The notes under the pieces were generated by a model. It was not told the origin of the DNA, did not search any database, and saw only the letters and a list, made by a program, of their open reading frames with translations. A DNA stretch of 64,000 nucleotides from Chlorobiaceae bacterium (GTDB taxonomy: Bacteria > Bacteroidota > Chlorobiia > Chlorobiales > Chlorobiaceae), in contig JABDHL010000010.1 of the NCBI GenBank assembly GCA_012972825.1, positions 1-64,000 of the forward strand. Direction: 5' to 3'. Below, in pieces: positions 46,216 through 53,918 of the stretch; positions within the stretch are counted from its first letter, which is position 1, and each line of letters opens with the position of its first letter. A program made the translations under genes and the position numbers.

Positions 46216-47155
46216 ACTGTTTCCTTAAATTGTAGGTATCCGCCCAAACGAACCACCCGTTATATGCCGCCAAACTTCTCTCTTCAGATTTCTTAACCTG
46301 CTCTTTAAATCTCTGCACAATAGATTTCCGTACCAGTGTGAACCTATGGAAAAACCGGTATCCGAGAAAATCAATCCCTCTTGCATCCACAGGGAATACC
46401 TGCCAGTTTTTCTTTACATCAAGCTTCAATTGCTCGGAAAGATACCTGTTGATATCAACCCGTATCCGATGAAGCTCCTCTTTGGTCTTCCCAAGCAACA
46501 CAAGATCATCGCAGTACCGGAAGTAATACCGAACCCTCAACGTCTCTTTAATCCAATGGTCAAAATCCGAGAGATAAACGTTAGCAAAGTACTGGCTCGA
46601 ATAATTTCCGATCGGCACACCAGGCGCACTGTCAATAATGAGGTCGAGCAGCCAGAGCACATCCATATCTTTTATTTTCCTCCGAATCAGTGACTTAAGC
46701 TCACCATGGTCAATTGATCGATAAAACTTCCTGACATCCAGCTTTAAACAGTACTTTGTTGCGTCAACTGAGGTTAGTGCTCTCCGGAGTCGCTTAACAC
46801 CATCATGTACACCTCTGCCCGGTAACGACGAATAGGTATCACGAATAAATCCCCGTATCCATATCGGCTCCAGAATATTCACGATACAATGGTGAATGAT
46901 TCTATCAGGGAAATATGGCAGTTTCCATATTTCACGCTCTTTCAATCCATCGGTTCTCATCATTACGACGTAAGGAGAATTGATAAATGATTTTTCAATC
47001 AGCATTTTCCGAATCATCATGAAATACTTATCAGGATCCCTATCAACCATCTTCACTTCTGTATAATGAGCCTTACCTTTTCGTGCTAGACGATGCGCAA
47101 ACTCAATATTTTCCAAAGAACATATCCTCTCCCATAACCCTCCGAACCGCTTCAT
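46202..47155 (-). CDS. DGR-type reverse transcriptase
   Basis: 317 residues. Motifs: LPGRGVHDG (~111), the first catalytic Asp in LKLDVRKFYRSID (137-149), IGNYSSQ (182-188), which is the DGR form of motif 4, YCDD (214-217) in the YxDD box, and the primer-grip-like GIDFLGYRF (260-268). YCDD is an unusual second residue but keeps both Asp. It would copy TR RNA with adenine misincorporation. It starts 97 bases after the TR, in the same orientation. Confidence 0.95.
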   Translation of the reverse strand: MKRFGGLWERICSLENIEFAHRLARKGKAHYTEVKMVDRDPDKYFMMIRKMLIEKSFINSPYVVMMRTDGLKEREIWKLPYFPDRIIHHCIVNILEPIWIRGFIRDTYSSLPGRGVHDGVKRLRRALTSVDATKYCLKLDVRKFYRSIDHGELKSLIRRKIKDMDVLWLLDLIIDSAPGVPIGNYSSQYFANVYLSDFDHWIKETLRVRYYFRYCDDLVLLGKTKEELHRIRVDINRYLSEQLKLDVKKNWQVFPVDARGIDFLGYRFFHRFTLVRKSIVQRFKEQVKKSEERSLAAYNGWFVWADTYNLRKQYGWV

Positions 47156-47252
47156 TGTTGGCCCTTAAGCTTTCGTTTTATCTACCAGCATAACAGTGAG
47201 CCATCTTCCTTTTTTGCCAAGAGGCAAGGACACCAGGAACAAGAACAATTCT

Positions 47253-47374
47253 GAAGCAGAGGCGCCTGCCGATATTCGTATTCGTATCCGATGCCGTGTT
47301 ATTCGCATTCCAATAGAACGGACCCGCATTCGTTCCGTTATTCGAATTACCGCCTACCAGCAACACCTGCAGGC
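47253..47374 (-). repeat. DGR template repeat (TR)
   Basis: 122 bp aligned with the VR at an offset of 190. On the minus strand it contains 30 adenines, many in AAT/AAC codons (nine Asn codons in the VR frame). The strand reads openly through it, but no ribosome binding site or protein family supports a separate gene. The invariant 3' end, GGCGCCTCTGCTTC, is the IMH*-like segment. Confidence 0.95.
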
Positions 47375-47422
47375 ACACTACAATCCCTTTTATCCCAAAG
47401 AACAAAACCGCAACGCACAACG

Positions 47423-47437
47423 AGCTGCTACGCAGCT
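47423..47437. promoter_or_regulatory. DGR hairpin downstream of VR
   Basis: AGCTGC and GCAGCT form a perfect 6-bp stem with a 3-base loop, beginning five bases after the 3' end of the VR and containing the target stop codon (TAG). In the Bordetella phage DGR a hairpin/cruciform in the same place promotes target recognition. It could also act as a terminator on the opposite strand (TTTTTT follows rightward). Confidence 0.75.
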
Positions 47438-48702
47438 TTTTTGAAGCAGAGGCGCCCGCCGATACTCGCCCTCGCATCCGATGCCGCGTAACTCGCAACC
47501 CAACAGAACGGACCCGCAGCCGAGCCGTGCTCCGAATAACCGCCCACCAGCAACACCCGCAGGCCAGCGGCTTGGTAGTAATAATCCCTCATTTTTGCTG
47601 ATGAGCTACCCGTCACTGTAGAGGGCAACACAATACCCAACCCGGAAAACGGTATTCCTCCAAATCCGTCACTGGACGGAAGAGTAATATTTACACCCAA
47701 TTCGGTCTGTAACCTTGTCCATCCAGCTATCGTTGTATAATCGTAAGGCGGTTGAGGCTTATAGTAATAATCGTGATCGCTGATAAGTGCAGTAACTCTT
47801 TCCCATACATTCCCCCAAGGATTCTCAATACCAAGCACAAAGGAATAATCTGTCGCATAGCCTCCAGTTGTACCGACCTGGACAGCTCCGTAATAGTCGT
47901 AAGCCGCAAGGCCTAAACCGCACTTACCGATATAGCTTCCGTTTACCCAAGCACCTCCGGAAAGATTGATACGTCCAGCACCAACAATGGCAGGTATATC
48001 GTAGCTAGCAAATATTGCGAGCATCAACAGTCGCTGATATTGTGCTGTCAGGAAGTCCTGTATCTGCCAGCTAGATCCACGAGCGGCAGCAAGAGCATCC
48101 ATCTGTGACGCATTAGTCCCTGTTAGCCCCCACGCACCAGAACGCTCAGTTACTGGATATACATCAGATACCCCATCAGCTGGACTTTTAGCGATACTGT
48201 AAAGCTTATTTCCAGATCCGCTGTTATAGACTGACGCCTCAAATGTCGCTTGGTAAACTGCACTTATACCAGTAAAGAGAGGGTGCAGTGTAAACCCTTC
48301 AAGAGGCAAATGAGAGAGCATCACGTAAACCCAGTTTCCCCATGTGCCGACCTTAACGTACGAAGGGAGGTACTCGACCATCACCTGGCCATCAGTACCA
48401 CTTAAAGGTACAGTGGTGCCGTCAGTGTACTTCGTTTTATCAATCCAGGATATCTCTTTTGTTACCGCTCCATTATCTTTCAAAGTGACCATCCTCAACC
48501 TGGAGATTATGGGAGATACCCATCGCGGACAAAAAACGCCAGTCGGAATACCCTGCGACTTTCCGAGGCGGGTGAATACATCCGAATAGGTGTTGTATGC
48601 AAATCCGAAGTAATCTTCTGACTGTGATATCGTCTCGATTACTGATATCCTTGCATTGAGTCCTGCTATATCATTCATTACTTTCCTGTCAGGCCAAGGC
48701 AT
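47428..48702 (-). CDS. DGR variable protein (C-type-lectin-like fold expected)
   Basis: 424 residues. The N-terminal two thirds are beta-rich and unique. NPWGNVWERVTALI (~295) is the motif of FGE/C-type-lectin folds used by DGR targets, followed by AAGLRVLLVGG at the start of the VR. The VR encodes residues ~380-420 with the invariant scaffold GPF.W and RLCF. The gene lies among structural genes, so it is probably a virion surface or receptor-binding protein. It starts one base after the preceding gene and has a KKAA tail after the VR. Confidence 0.92.
   Translation of the reverse strand: MPWPDRKVMNDIAGLNARISVIETISQSEDYFGFAYNTYSDVFTRLGKSQGIPTGVFCPRWVSPIISRLRMVTLKDNGAVTKEISWIDKTKYTDGTTVPLSGTDGQVMVEYLPSYVKVGTWGNWVYVMLSHLPLEGFTLHPLFTGISAVYQATFEASVYNSGSGNKLYSIAKSPADGVSDVYPVTERSGAWGLTGTNASQMDALAAARGSSWQIQDFLTAQYQRLLMLAIFASYDIPAIVGAGRINLSGGAWVNGSYIGKCGLGLAAYDYYGAVQVGTTGGYATDYSFVLGIENPWGNVWERVTALISDHDYYYKPQPPYDYTTIAGWTRLQTELGVNITLPSSDGFGGIPFSGLGIVLPSTVTGSSSAKMRDYYYQAAGLRVLLVGGYSEHGSAAGPFCWVASYAASDARASIGGRLCFKKAA
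47443..47564 (-). repeat. DGR variable repeat (VR)
   Basis: 122 bp, 100 identical to the TR. Changes at TR adenines alter 16 amino acids, including all nine TR Asn codons (to Y, E, H, A, V, S, Y, R, S). The two other differences are both T-to-G in the third position of AAT codons. The 14-base 3' end is invariant and GC-rich, as expected for the initiation of mutagenic homing. Confidence 0.95.
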
Positions 48703-48703
48703 A

Positions 48704-49030
48704 TCAATAAACGTTTAAAGTTGCTGTAACCGTCGCAGCAGATCCTGCTGGAGCAGTTGCATAAATCCAAATTTTCGCGAATGGCCCAATAGCTGGCCAG
48801 TAACATTTGCGACCACTGCCGTCATGGGTAAGGAGTATTCCTCCGCCATCGACCTTGGCTGGAGTATCGAGGACCGCACTTGCTTTATAACTGATCACCA
48901 CAGCAGCATCTGAATCAACTTCAAGACCGAAATCACCTGATGCACCAAGAGCATTTACATCTACCAGTACTCCCGTTGATGTTGCTCCAGCTTCAAGCAC
49001 CCGGGAAGTAAACAATACCACTGTTTTCAT
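48704..49030 (-). CDS. Hypothetical beta-rich phage protein upstream of DGR target
   Basis: 108 residues with regular alternating hydrophobic strands (ASGDFGLEVDSDAAVVISYK, IWIYATAPAGSAATVTATL). It has no signal peptide. Not recognised. The composition suggests a virion decoration or fibre-attached protein; it directly precedes the DGR target and may partner with it. Confidence 0.6.
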   Translation of the reverse strand: MKTVVLFTSRVLEAGATSTGVLVDVNALGASGDFGLEVDSDAAVVISYKASAVLDTPAKVDGGGILLTHDGSGRKCYWPAIGPFAKIWIYATAPAGSAATVTATLNVY

Positions 49031-49032
49031 TG

Positions 49033-49326
49033 CTATCGAATTTGTAACTGTGATACTGGTGAGTCAATCTGTCCCGCTAAAACAGCATCAACCTTTTGAG
49101 TTAATAAGTTAAGGTTACCCTTCATCGCAGCTGCCTCAGCATCAGTCAACGTTCCGGCTTGAGCAGATTTAGCATGATCGATTATCGACGCAATTGAGGC
49201 ATCAGCATCGACGATTAATTTCCCAACCGTCTCGGATAAATTTATGAGGTTCTGTTTAGCTCCAACAGCCGTAAGTCCTGCCTTTAAGAGCTCCTCAAGG
49301 AGCGATACCATCACAAGATCAATCAT
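49033..49326 (-). CDS. Hypothetical helical phage protein (97 aa)
   Basis: Not recognised. An acidic, helical protein (SETVGKLIVDADASIASIID, AEAAAMKGNLNLLTQKVDAV). It overlaps the lipoprotein gene by 4 bases and sits between lysis genes and the DGR. Its acidic composition argues against a role as the basic Avd protein. Confidence 0.55.
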   Translation of the reverse strand: MIDLVMVSLLEELLKAGLTAVGAKQNLINLSETVGKLIVDADASIASIIDHAKSAQAGTLTDAEAAAMKGNLNLLTQKVDAVLAGQIDSPVSQLQIR

Positions 49327-49718
49327 TTTTTCAGTCCAATTTTTGTTAGCAAAGAATCAGCAGGTTGAATCGCCTCTGATGCCTGGGAAAATGTAAGCTG
49401 AGCTACAACAGGGTCCTTCTTAATTAACGGGTATGCGATATCAAGAAGCGCTTGAGCCTTTACAACTGCATCTCTTATTGTTTTCCCTTGTGCTGTGGTT
49501 ATAAGAGGTGGCTTAGCTGTAAGTGCATCATAGTTGAGCTGCTGAAGAAGTGCTGCAGCTCCGTACCCGGTAACATAAGCGAGTTGCAGCTTTTCTTGTA
49601 CTGTCTGAGGAGTAGCCTCAGTTTTCGTTTTCGTTGTAACGGAACTGCTTTTCACCGTTGTGCAACCTGATAAAGTTGCTGTCAACAATAGAGTGGTAAA
49701 GAGTATAAATTTTTTCAT
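49323..49718 (-). CDS. Phage lipoprotein, possible outer spanin
   Basis: 131 residues with a clear lipoprotein signal (LFTTLLLTATLSGC, Cys ~19). The mature part is helical (VQEKLQLAYVTGYGAAALLQ). It sits directly after the holin-like gene, the place for an Rz1-type outer-membrane spanin, but it is longer than most. It overlaps both neighbours by 4 bases. Confidence 0.6.
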   Translation of the reverse strand: MKKFILFTTLLLTATLSGCTTVKSSSVTTKTKTEATPQTVQEKLQLAYVTGYGAAALLQQLNYDALTAKPPLITTAQGKTIRDAVVKAQALLDIAYPLIKKDPVVAQLTFSQASEAIQPADSLLTKIGLKK

Positions 49719-50131
49719 TTTGCCTCAGTGGTTAAGTCCGTTGGCAAATCCTTACTTGTGAAATAGTTAAACTTCTTGTCTCCGAAATACCAGCGAAGCC
49801 CATAGACTGAAGCAGTGATACCAATGAGTAGAGACGGATACCACCATGGTGCCAGCGCAATATAATGCCACCCTTTTACAACAGCCTCCTGTGTCTGTGG
49901 TACAAACGACAAGACAAACGGAATCGTAAAAACCCATAAGAGATATTCATCCTTCCAGCTGTGCTCCTGGTTCTTCATCGCCTCCATATCATAGTCATCA
50001 GGCGCACTCTCTTTTTTCGCATCAATACGCATCTGCTCGAGCTGAAGCTCAAGGTCAAGCTTTTGCTTTTCCTGCTTCCCGTTTATCCATCCAGTGGCAA
50101 GATTTATAATCCCATCGATTATAGGTATCAT
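49715..50131 (-). CDS. Holin-like membrane protein
   Basis: 138 residues: amphipathic N-terminal helix, a long charged coiled coil (EKQKLDLELQLEQMRIDAKK, ~20-40), then two membrane segments (YLLWVFTIPFVLSFV and WYPSLLIGITASVYGLRWYF) and a polar tail. Starts right after the lysozyme stop. The layout fits holin of Mu-like/transposable phages (HP1 type), which releases the endolysin. Confidence 0.7.
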   Translation of the reverse strand: MIPIIDGIINLATGWINGKQEKQKLDLELQLEQMRIDAKKESAPDDYDMEAMKNQEHSWKDEYLLWVFTIPFVLSFVPQTQEAVVKGWHYIALAPWWYPSLLIGITASVYGLRWYFGDKKFNYFTSKDLPTDLTTEAK

Positions 50132-50617
50132 TTACAATATCTCCTTTGACAAGAACCTTAGCCTCTCTTTTTCTCTCCTATTCACTAAACCAACGAGCTT
50201 CACCAATTTCCCGTTAACATGCGCACCTTCCCATTTATGGAACTCTTTCGCCGCATCATCGAATCGGCCTTCATTGACCAGCCTCAAGAGAGTAGAATCT
50301 CCAAGACCTTCTGCTCTGTTATCGTGATCCTCATCAAGTCCGACGTTAAAGGCAAAATCAACAAGCGCATCAAACATTCCCTGAGTAATTTCACTAGTGA
50401 CAAGTTTCATCACATGCACAGCGACAAAAGAAAGATCTTCTTGCAGCAATCGTTCAGCTTCAACTTCAGTAATAGCCTTTTTGGGGTCAACGTTTTTTGT
50501 GTGACCCCACCCTACCGTCCATTTTCCTGCAGGGCATAAGTATGGCGTAAGTCGGAGGCCTTCAAATTCTTTGATCGTATCAAAAACCCAGGTTGATAAA
50601 GGGATAAATGCTTTCAT
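50132..50617 (-). CDS. Phage endolysin (GH24 lysozyme)
   Basis: 161 residues, typical length. The E-x8-D/C-x5-T catalytic motif is read as E19, C28 and T34 in EFEGLRLTPYLCPAGKWTVG (cut), followed by GWGHT. The Asp position is Cys, an allowed variant. No signal-arrest-release sequence is evident, so export would rely on the holin downstream. It cleaves peptidoglycan glycan strands. Confidence 0.9.
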   Translation of the reverse strand: MKAFIPLSTWVFDTIKEFEGLRLTPYLCPAGKWTVGWGHTKNVDPKKAITEVEAERLLQEDLSFVAVHVMKLVTSEITQGMFDALVDFAFNVGLDEDHDNRAEGLGDSTLLRLVNEGRFDDAAKEFHKWEGAHVNGKLVKLVGLVNRREKERLRFLSKEIL

Positions 50618-50723
50618 TTCTCTTTTACATAGCGTTCACGTATCAGAACACCGTTAAATAGCGTTAAATGATACTTAAGCAGGCGAAAACTCCTATAGGC
50701 CCTTACATTGTGACGCATATCAA

Positions 50724-51230
50724 TCACAAAGTCTCCTCCTGGCCTGTTTGCTGCGTTTCCTGTTCAATGCCGATTCGAGGGTAATCATCATCCAGTAACC
50801 CTCCCGTAAATCCTTGGGGAAACCTGTGCCTCGTATAATTCACCCTTGGTCCCTGTGCTACAGCAATCGTATCTGTTCCTGAGTCAATCCGGAACGTGTT
50901 CGCGGTTATTGCTTTCAGCTTTTCCTGCTGGCGTTTGTACAGCTGGGTTATCGCATCCGGAACAGTTTCTGCAGCTCTTCGGAAATACAGGTGGCATTTC
51001 ATCAGCTGAGCAGTCAGTTCTTTGATATCATCCGGCACCGGACTGAAAGGCAGAGTATAAAGGCCCCTGCAGTATAGGTGGATATCCGAGACCGCAGCAA
51101 CATTGCACGCCGTCAAGTTTGCTGTCGCGGCTGTGTCGAGTGTACCAACTCCATAATCGTCACAACACTCGATAATCTTCTGCAGGGGAATAACTCCCTG
51201 CAAATATGTCAAGTCGACGTACAACATCAA
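50724..51230 (-). CDS. Mu gp36-like protein (DUF1320)
   Basis: 168 residues. LQGVIPLQKIIECCDDYGVG near the start and DIHLYCRGLYTLPFSPVPDD (~50), then MKCHLYFRRA, match the DUF1320 head-tail connector proteins. It directly follows the capsid gene with a 4-base overlap, the Mu order. Confidence 0.8.
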   Translation of the reverse strand: MMLYVDLTYLQGVIPLQKIIECCDDYGVGTLDTAATANLTACNVAAVSDIHLYCRGLYTLPFSPVPDDIKELTAQLMKCHLYFRRAAETVPDAITQLYKRQQEKLKAITANTFRIDSGTDTIAVAQGPRVNYTRHRFPQGFTGGLLDDDYPRIGIEQETQQTGQEETL

Positions 51231-52171
51231 CCCAGTCTCACGCCTGGTAAACAGGCAAGAGCACGACCATTGAACGCCTCACCACTGTCAGCCTGCAGCT
51301 CAATAGTTTGCTCATAGAAGTTTCCAACCAGCTTCATGTCATATACCTTGAGTCCACTGCGAGTTGTCATCAAACTCCAGTAAGCAGCCTCTTCGGAGCG
51401 GAGAGCGTAGATCGTGGTAGTATCAGACGATGTTCCCTTTGTTTCCGTTAAGGGCAGGTTATCCGATCCATCATACTTAAAGCCTGCAGGGATAATCGGA
51501 ACTCCATTGAAGTGATCGATCTGACGACCAAACTCATCTGTCGTGGTACTGACATTATCACGAGCAACCGTTGAAAGCCTGCTCCATATTTTGGAGTTGA
51601 ACACCAAAGCAGATGCACCGCCATCTATAGCAGCTATCAGGTCATTCAGCGCCTCGATAAACTGCTGATGGCTTTTCTTGGCTGTGTTATCTGTACCGGC
51701 AACAATCTGAAGCCCATTATCGCCAAGATTGGTTAATGTTTGTGTAGCATTGAGACCTGCAATAGCTTTTTTCATCCCGTCAAACTGCAACGCAGAAACC
51801 GTATGGTCGCCGGTCAGCAGGTAGGTCTGAAGGTTTTTCCCAAGGGTTCGGGCAAAAGCTTTCAGCTGGCGTTTAAACTCTGAAGGGATATCACTCCCTC
51901 GATCTTCAAAAGCCCGGTCAACCCTGAGCGTTTTACCGAAGATTTTAAGCGCAAAAGCCGCATAAACCGGAGCGACGTCATTAGTACCATAATCAGAACC
52001 AATAGCCCTGAACGCTGCGGCAGTGTTGATGTCGGCATCTTTACGCAGACTGGCTGCACCACCCGGTTCAACAAAAAATTGGATGACGTCAAGCAGAGGG
52101 GCATTCCTGCGTACCTCTTCAACGACCATCCTGGTGACTTCATCACCTCCCGATATTTGATGTAAATACAT
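51227..52171 (-). CDS. Major capsid protein
   Basis: 314 residues, the HK97-fold size. VRRNAPLLDVIQFFVEPGGA (~22), LKIFGKTLRVDRAFEDRGSD (~72) and the C-terminal AAYWSLMTTRSGLKVYDMKL block are typical of capsids of this phage type. It lies between the protease/scaffold gene and DUF1320. A ribosome binding site precedes ATG 52171. Confidence 0.85.
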   Translation of the reverse strand: MYLHQISGGDEVTRMVVEEVRRNAPLLDVIQFFVEPGGAASLRKDADINTAAAFRAIGSDYGTNDVAPVYAAFALKIFGKTLRVDRAFEDRGSDIPSEFKRQLKAFARTLGKNLQTYLLTGDHTVSALQFDGMKKAIAGLNATQTLTNLGDNGLQIVAGTDNTAKKSHQQFIEALNDLIAAIDGGASALVFNSKIWSRLSTVARDNVSTTTDEFGRQIDHFNGVPIIPAGFKYDGSDNLPLTETKGTSSDTTTIYALRSEEAAYWSLMTTRSGLKVYDMKLVGNFYEQTIELQADSGEAFNGRALACLPGVRLG

Positions 52172-52200
52172 ATCCGTAAAGAGTTTTGATTGATAAATCC

Positions 52201-53301
52201 TTATTTCGATCCCTGAGCTGCTTCAAACTGCGCAGTCAAGGCAGCTTGTACTGGATCACCATCCGGCGCGTCTCCTTCAGCAGCTTTTTCTTTTGTGGCC
52301 ACCTCCTCGAACACCAACTGAGGCTTTGCTCCAGCTATCAGCTCTTTCAGCATATCAAAGCTTGTCTTCGAGACCTTTGTGCCATCAACTTCAAACTGCA
52401 CTGGCTGTGCACCGTAGAGGTCACTCAGGATAGCAACGATCTGGTCTTTAATTTTTGGAGTAACAACTGCTCGATGTTCTGAGCAAAAACCAAGAATTTC
52501 AGCCTGCACAAGTCCTGCAGCTGCTTCACTCTGCTGCTGCAGCAGTGTTGCGTTTTCTGTCCGGAGTCTTTCCAGCTCCTCCTGTTGTTCAACTGTCATA
52601 TCCGATTCGAATTTGTTAGTGGTAGTGTATGGAACTGCATCTTTCGGCGGATCTGCCGGAAGGTCAGGCGGATCTGCCGGAAGGTCAAGTTTAAGGAAGT
52701 CCATCACATACGATGGGAGGAACTTATCAGCGGCTTCGATGCCGTTCGCTTCGATTTCCTTGTCACGCATACGCTGGAACAGTCCGGCAACATCTCGCAT
52801 CCAGCCCTGCAACATCCATTTCCAGCTGACATCAAAACCCTCTACCGGATTCCCAAGATCTGATGCCTCAAATTCAACCTCTTCGGTATAGACTGCCGGG
52901 ACGTTATCCGATGCTTCAAATGCCACTCCAAGTCCGCTCACAGCAGGGTTATCAGTGAAGCCTATGTGTACGATCTCACCGAGCTTACCTATCCCGACCG
53001 AAACCTTGTCGCATCCAGCATTTTTCAAACTGGCAATCCATTCTTTTGCAAAGTCAAGCGGCTGAGCAGTCAAGTATGTCCGACCGCCTTCTTCAAACAC
53101 CTGGATACTTTCGCGATCAGCATAGCCAAGCACTGGAAGGTTATTCTTCGGATGGCGGTAGGTATAAGGGATTTTCAGCGGGCTGTTCGCCTTGGTTGAT
53201 TCAAAGACACCAAGCACCTTCTCTTTCGGCCAGAACTTCTCCTTGGTTGTTTCTTTCTTATGCACCCCTGAGGCAAATATTTTGTGGCGTTTAAAGTCCA
53301 T
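52201..53301 (-). CDS. Mu gp32-like prohead protease/scaffold (protein I)
   Basis: 366 residues. The N-terminal part (IPYTYRHPKNNLPVLGYADR, LKNAGCDKVSVGIG, HIGFTDNPAVSGLG) matches the Mu I protease domain. A Pro/Asp repeat (LPADPPDLPADPP) is followed by a coiled-coil scaffold part (MTVEQQEELERLRTENATLL). As in Mu, an internal start near the coiled coil (MTVEQQ) could give a free scaffold. It is the first gene of the leftward structural block. Confidence 0.85.
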   Translation of the reverse strand: MDFKRHKIFASGVHKKETTKEKFWPKEKVLGVFESTKANSPLKIPYTYRHPKNNLPVLGYADRESIQVFEEGGRTYLTAQPLDFAKEWIASLKNAGCDKVSVGIGKLGEIVHIGFTDNPAVSGLGVAFEASDNVPAVYTEEVEFEASDLGNPVEGFDVSWKWMLQGWMRDVAGLFQRMRDKEIEANGIEAADKFLPSYVMDFLKLDLPADPPDLPADPPKDAVPYTTTNKFESDMTVEQQEELERLRTENATLLQQQSEAAAGLVQAEILGFCSEHRAVVTPKIKDQIVAILSDLYGAQPVQFEVDGTKVSKTSFDMLKELIAGAKPQLVFEEVATKEKAAEGDAPDGDPVQAALTAQFEAAQGSK

Positions 53302-53510
53302 TCATCGGTGATTCAATTGGTGATAAAGACTCATTGCGGTGGAGATGCCGCGACGTGAATGCTCCTATAATTACCTGCAACTTATGCAGCGTAATCGGCA
53401 AATCTTTCATGCGCCATTTCCAGGAAAACTTGCAGGGAAAACGATCTATAGAACCCTGCCGGAAATCAAGGCTACTTTGAGGGAGTATCAAAATCGCATA
53501 ACCCAACATT
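53302..53510. promoter_or_regulatory. Divergent promoter region between the two late blocks
   Basis: 209 bases between the leftward protease-capsid block and the rightward packaging block; probably holds both late promoters. A rightward ORF (53339-53623, MEMPRRECSYNY) overlaps the next gene by 113 bases and may or may not be real; I leave it out. No clear Mor/C site was identified. Confidence 0.45.
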
Positions 53511-53918
53511 ATGACAGAAATAGGGAGTCAAGGATTCGTCGAACTTGCTTTACAACTCGGTATTGCAGTACTGCTGTTCGGAGCGCTTATCATTTTCTCG
53601 GCAGTAACAAGGCACTGGATTAAGACCGAGCAACTCCATTGGACGGAAGAGTTCAAGCTCAGAGAACAAAAAGACGCCGGGGATAAACTGATGCTTACCA
53701 GTTTAATCGAAAAGAATTTCTCAATACTGACCGACGTCATGAGAGACAGTAGAGAGCAGATCCACGCCATCACCCAGCTGGTCGAACGGATAAAGCAAAT
53801 GCAGATACACTACGACCAGGCATTTCGTGACCTCTTCATTAAGCACGACGATCATACAAAAAACCCGTGCTTTGAACATTTCAGATCACTTCTCGAACAT
53901 CAGAACCATAAAGAATGA
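53511..53918 (+). CDS. Membrane-anchored phage protein
   Basis: 135 residues: one N-terminal membrane helix (LQLGIAVLLFGALIIFSAVT), then a long coiled coil (TEEFKLREQKDAGDKLML, DVMRDSREQIHAITQLVERI). It is first in the rightward packaging operon. Size and topology suit an inner spanin-like or superinfection protein, but there is no specific match. Confidence 0.6.
   Translation: MTEIGSQGFVELALQLGIAVLLFGALIIFSAVTRHWIKTEQLHWTEEFKLREQKDAGDKLMLTSLIEKNFSILTDVMRDSREQIHAITQLVERIKQMQIHYDQAFRDLFIKHDDHTKNPCFEHFRSLLEHQNHKE

Larger units (their letters stand above)
46202..48702 (-). mobile_element. Diversity-generating retroelement (DGR)
   Basis: Cassette order in the direction of transcription: target gene with VR at its 3' end, hairpin, TR, reverse transcriptase. 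TR and VR are 190 bases apart and align over 122 bases without gaps. Of 22 differences, 20 are at TR adenines, the hallmark of adenine-specific mutagenic retrohoming. An Avd gene is not seen in the cassette. Confidence 0.95.

Noticed and set aside
46202-47155. RT as a retron or group II intron protein
   Set aside because: No msr/msd-like structure or intron domains V/VI; the RT has the DGR IGxxxSQ motif and is paired with a TR/VR.
47178-47498. Leftward 106-residue ORF spanning the TR and the end of the target gene
   Set aside because: It is open only because it runs through the VR-homologous TR; no ribosome binding site or family match, and it overlaps the target's end. Treated as the TR RNA region.
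53339-53623. Rightward ORF (94 residues) before the packaging block
   Set aside because: Its first half looks plausible, but it overlaps the better-supported 53511 gene by 113 bases and has no recognisable family. Left undecided.
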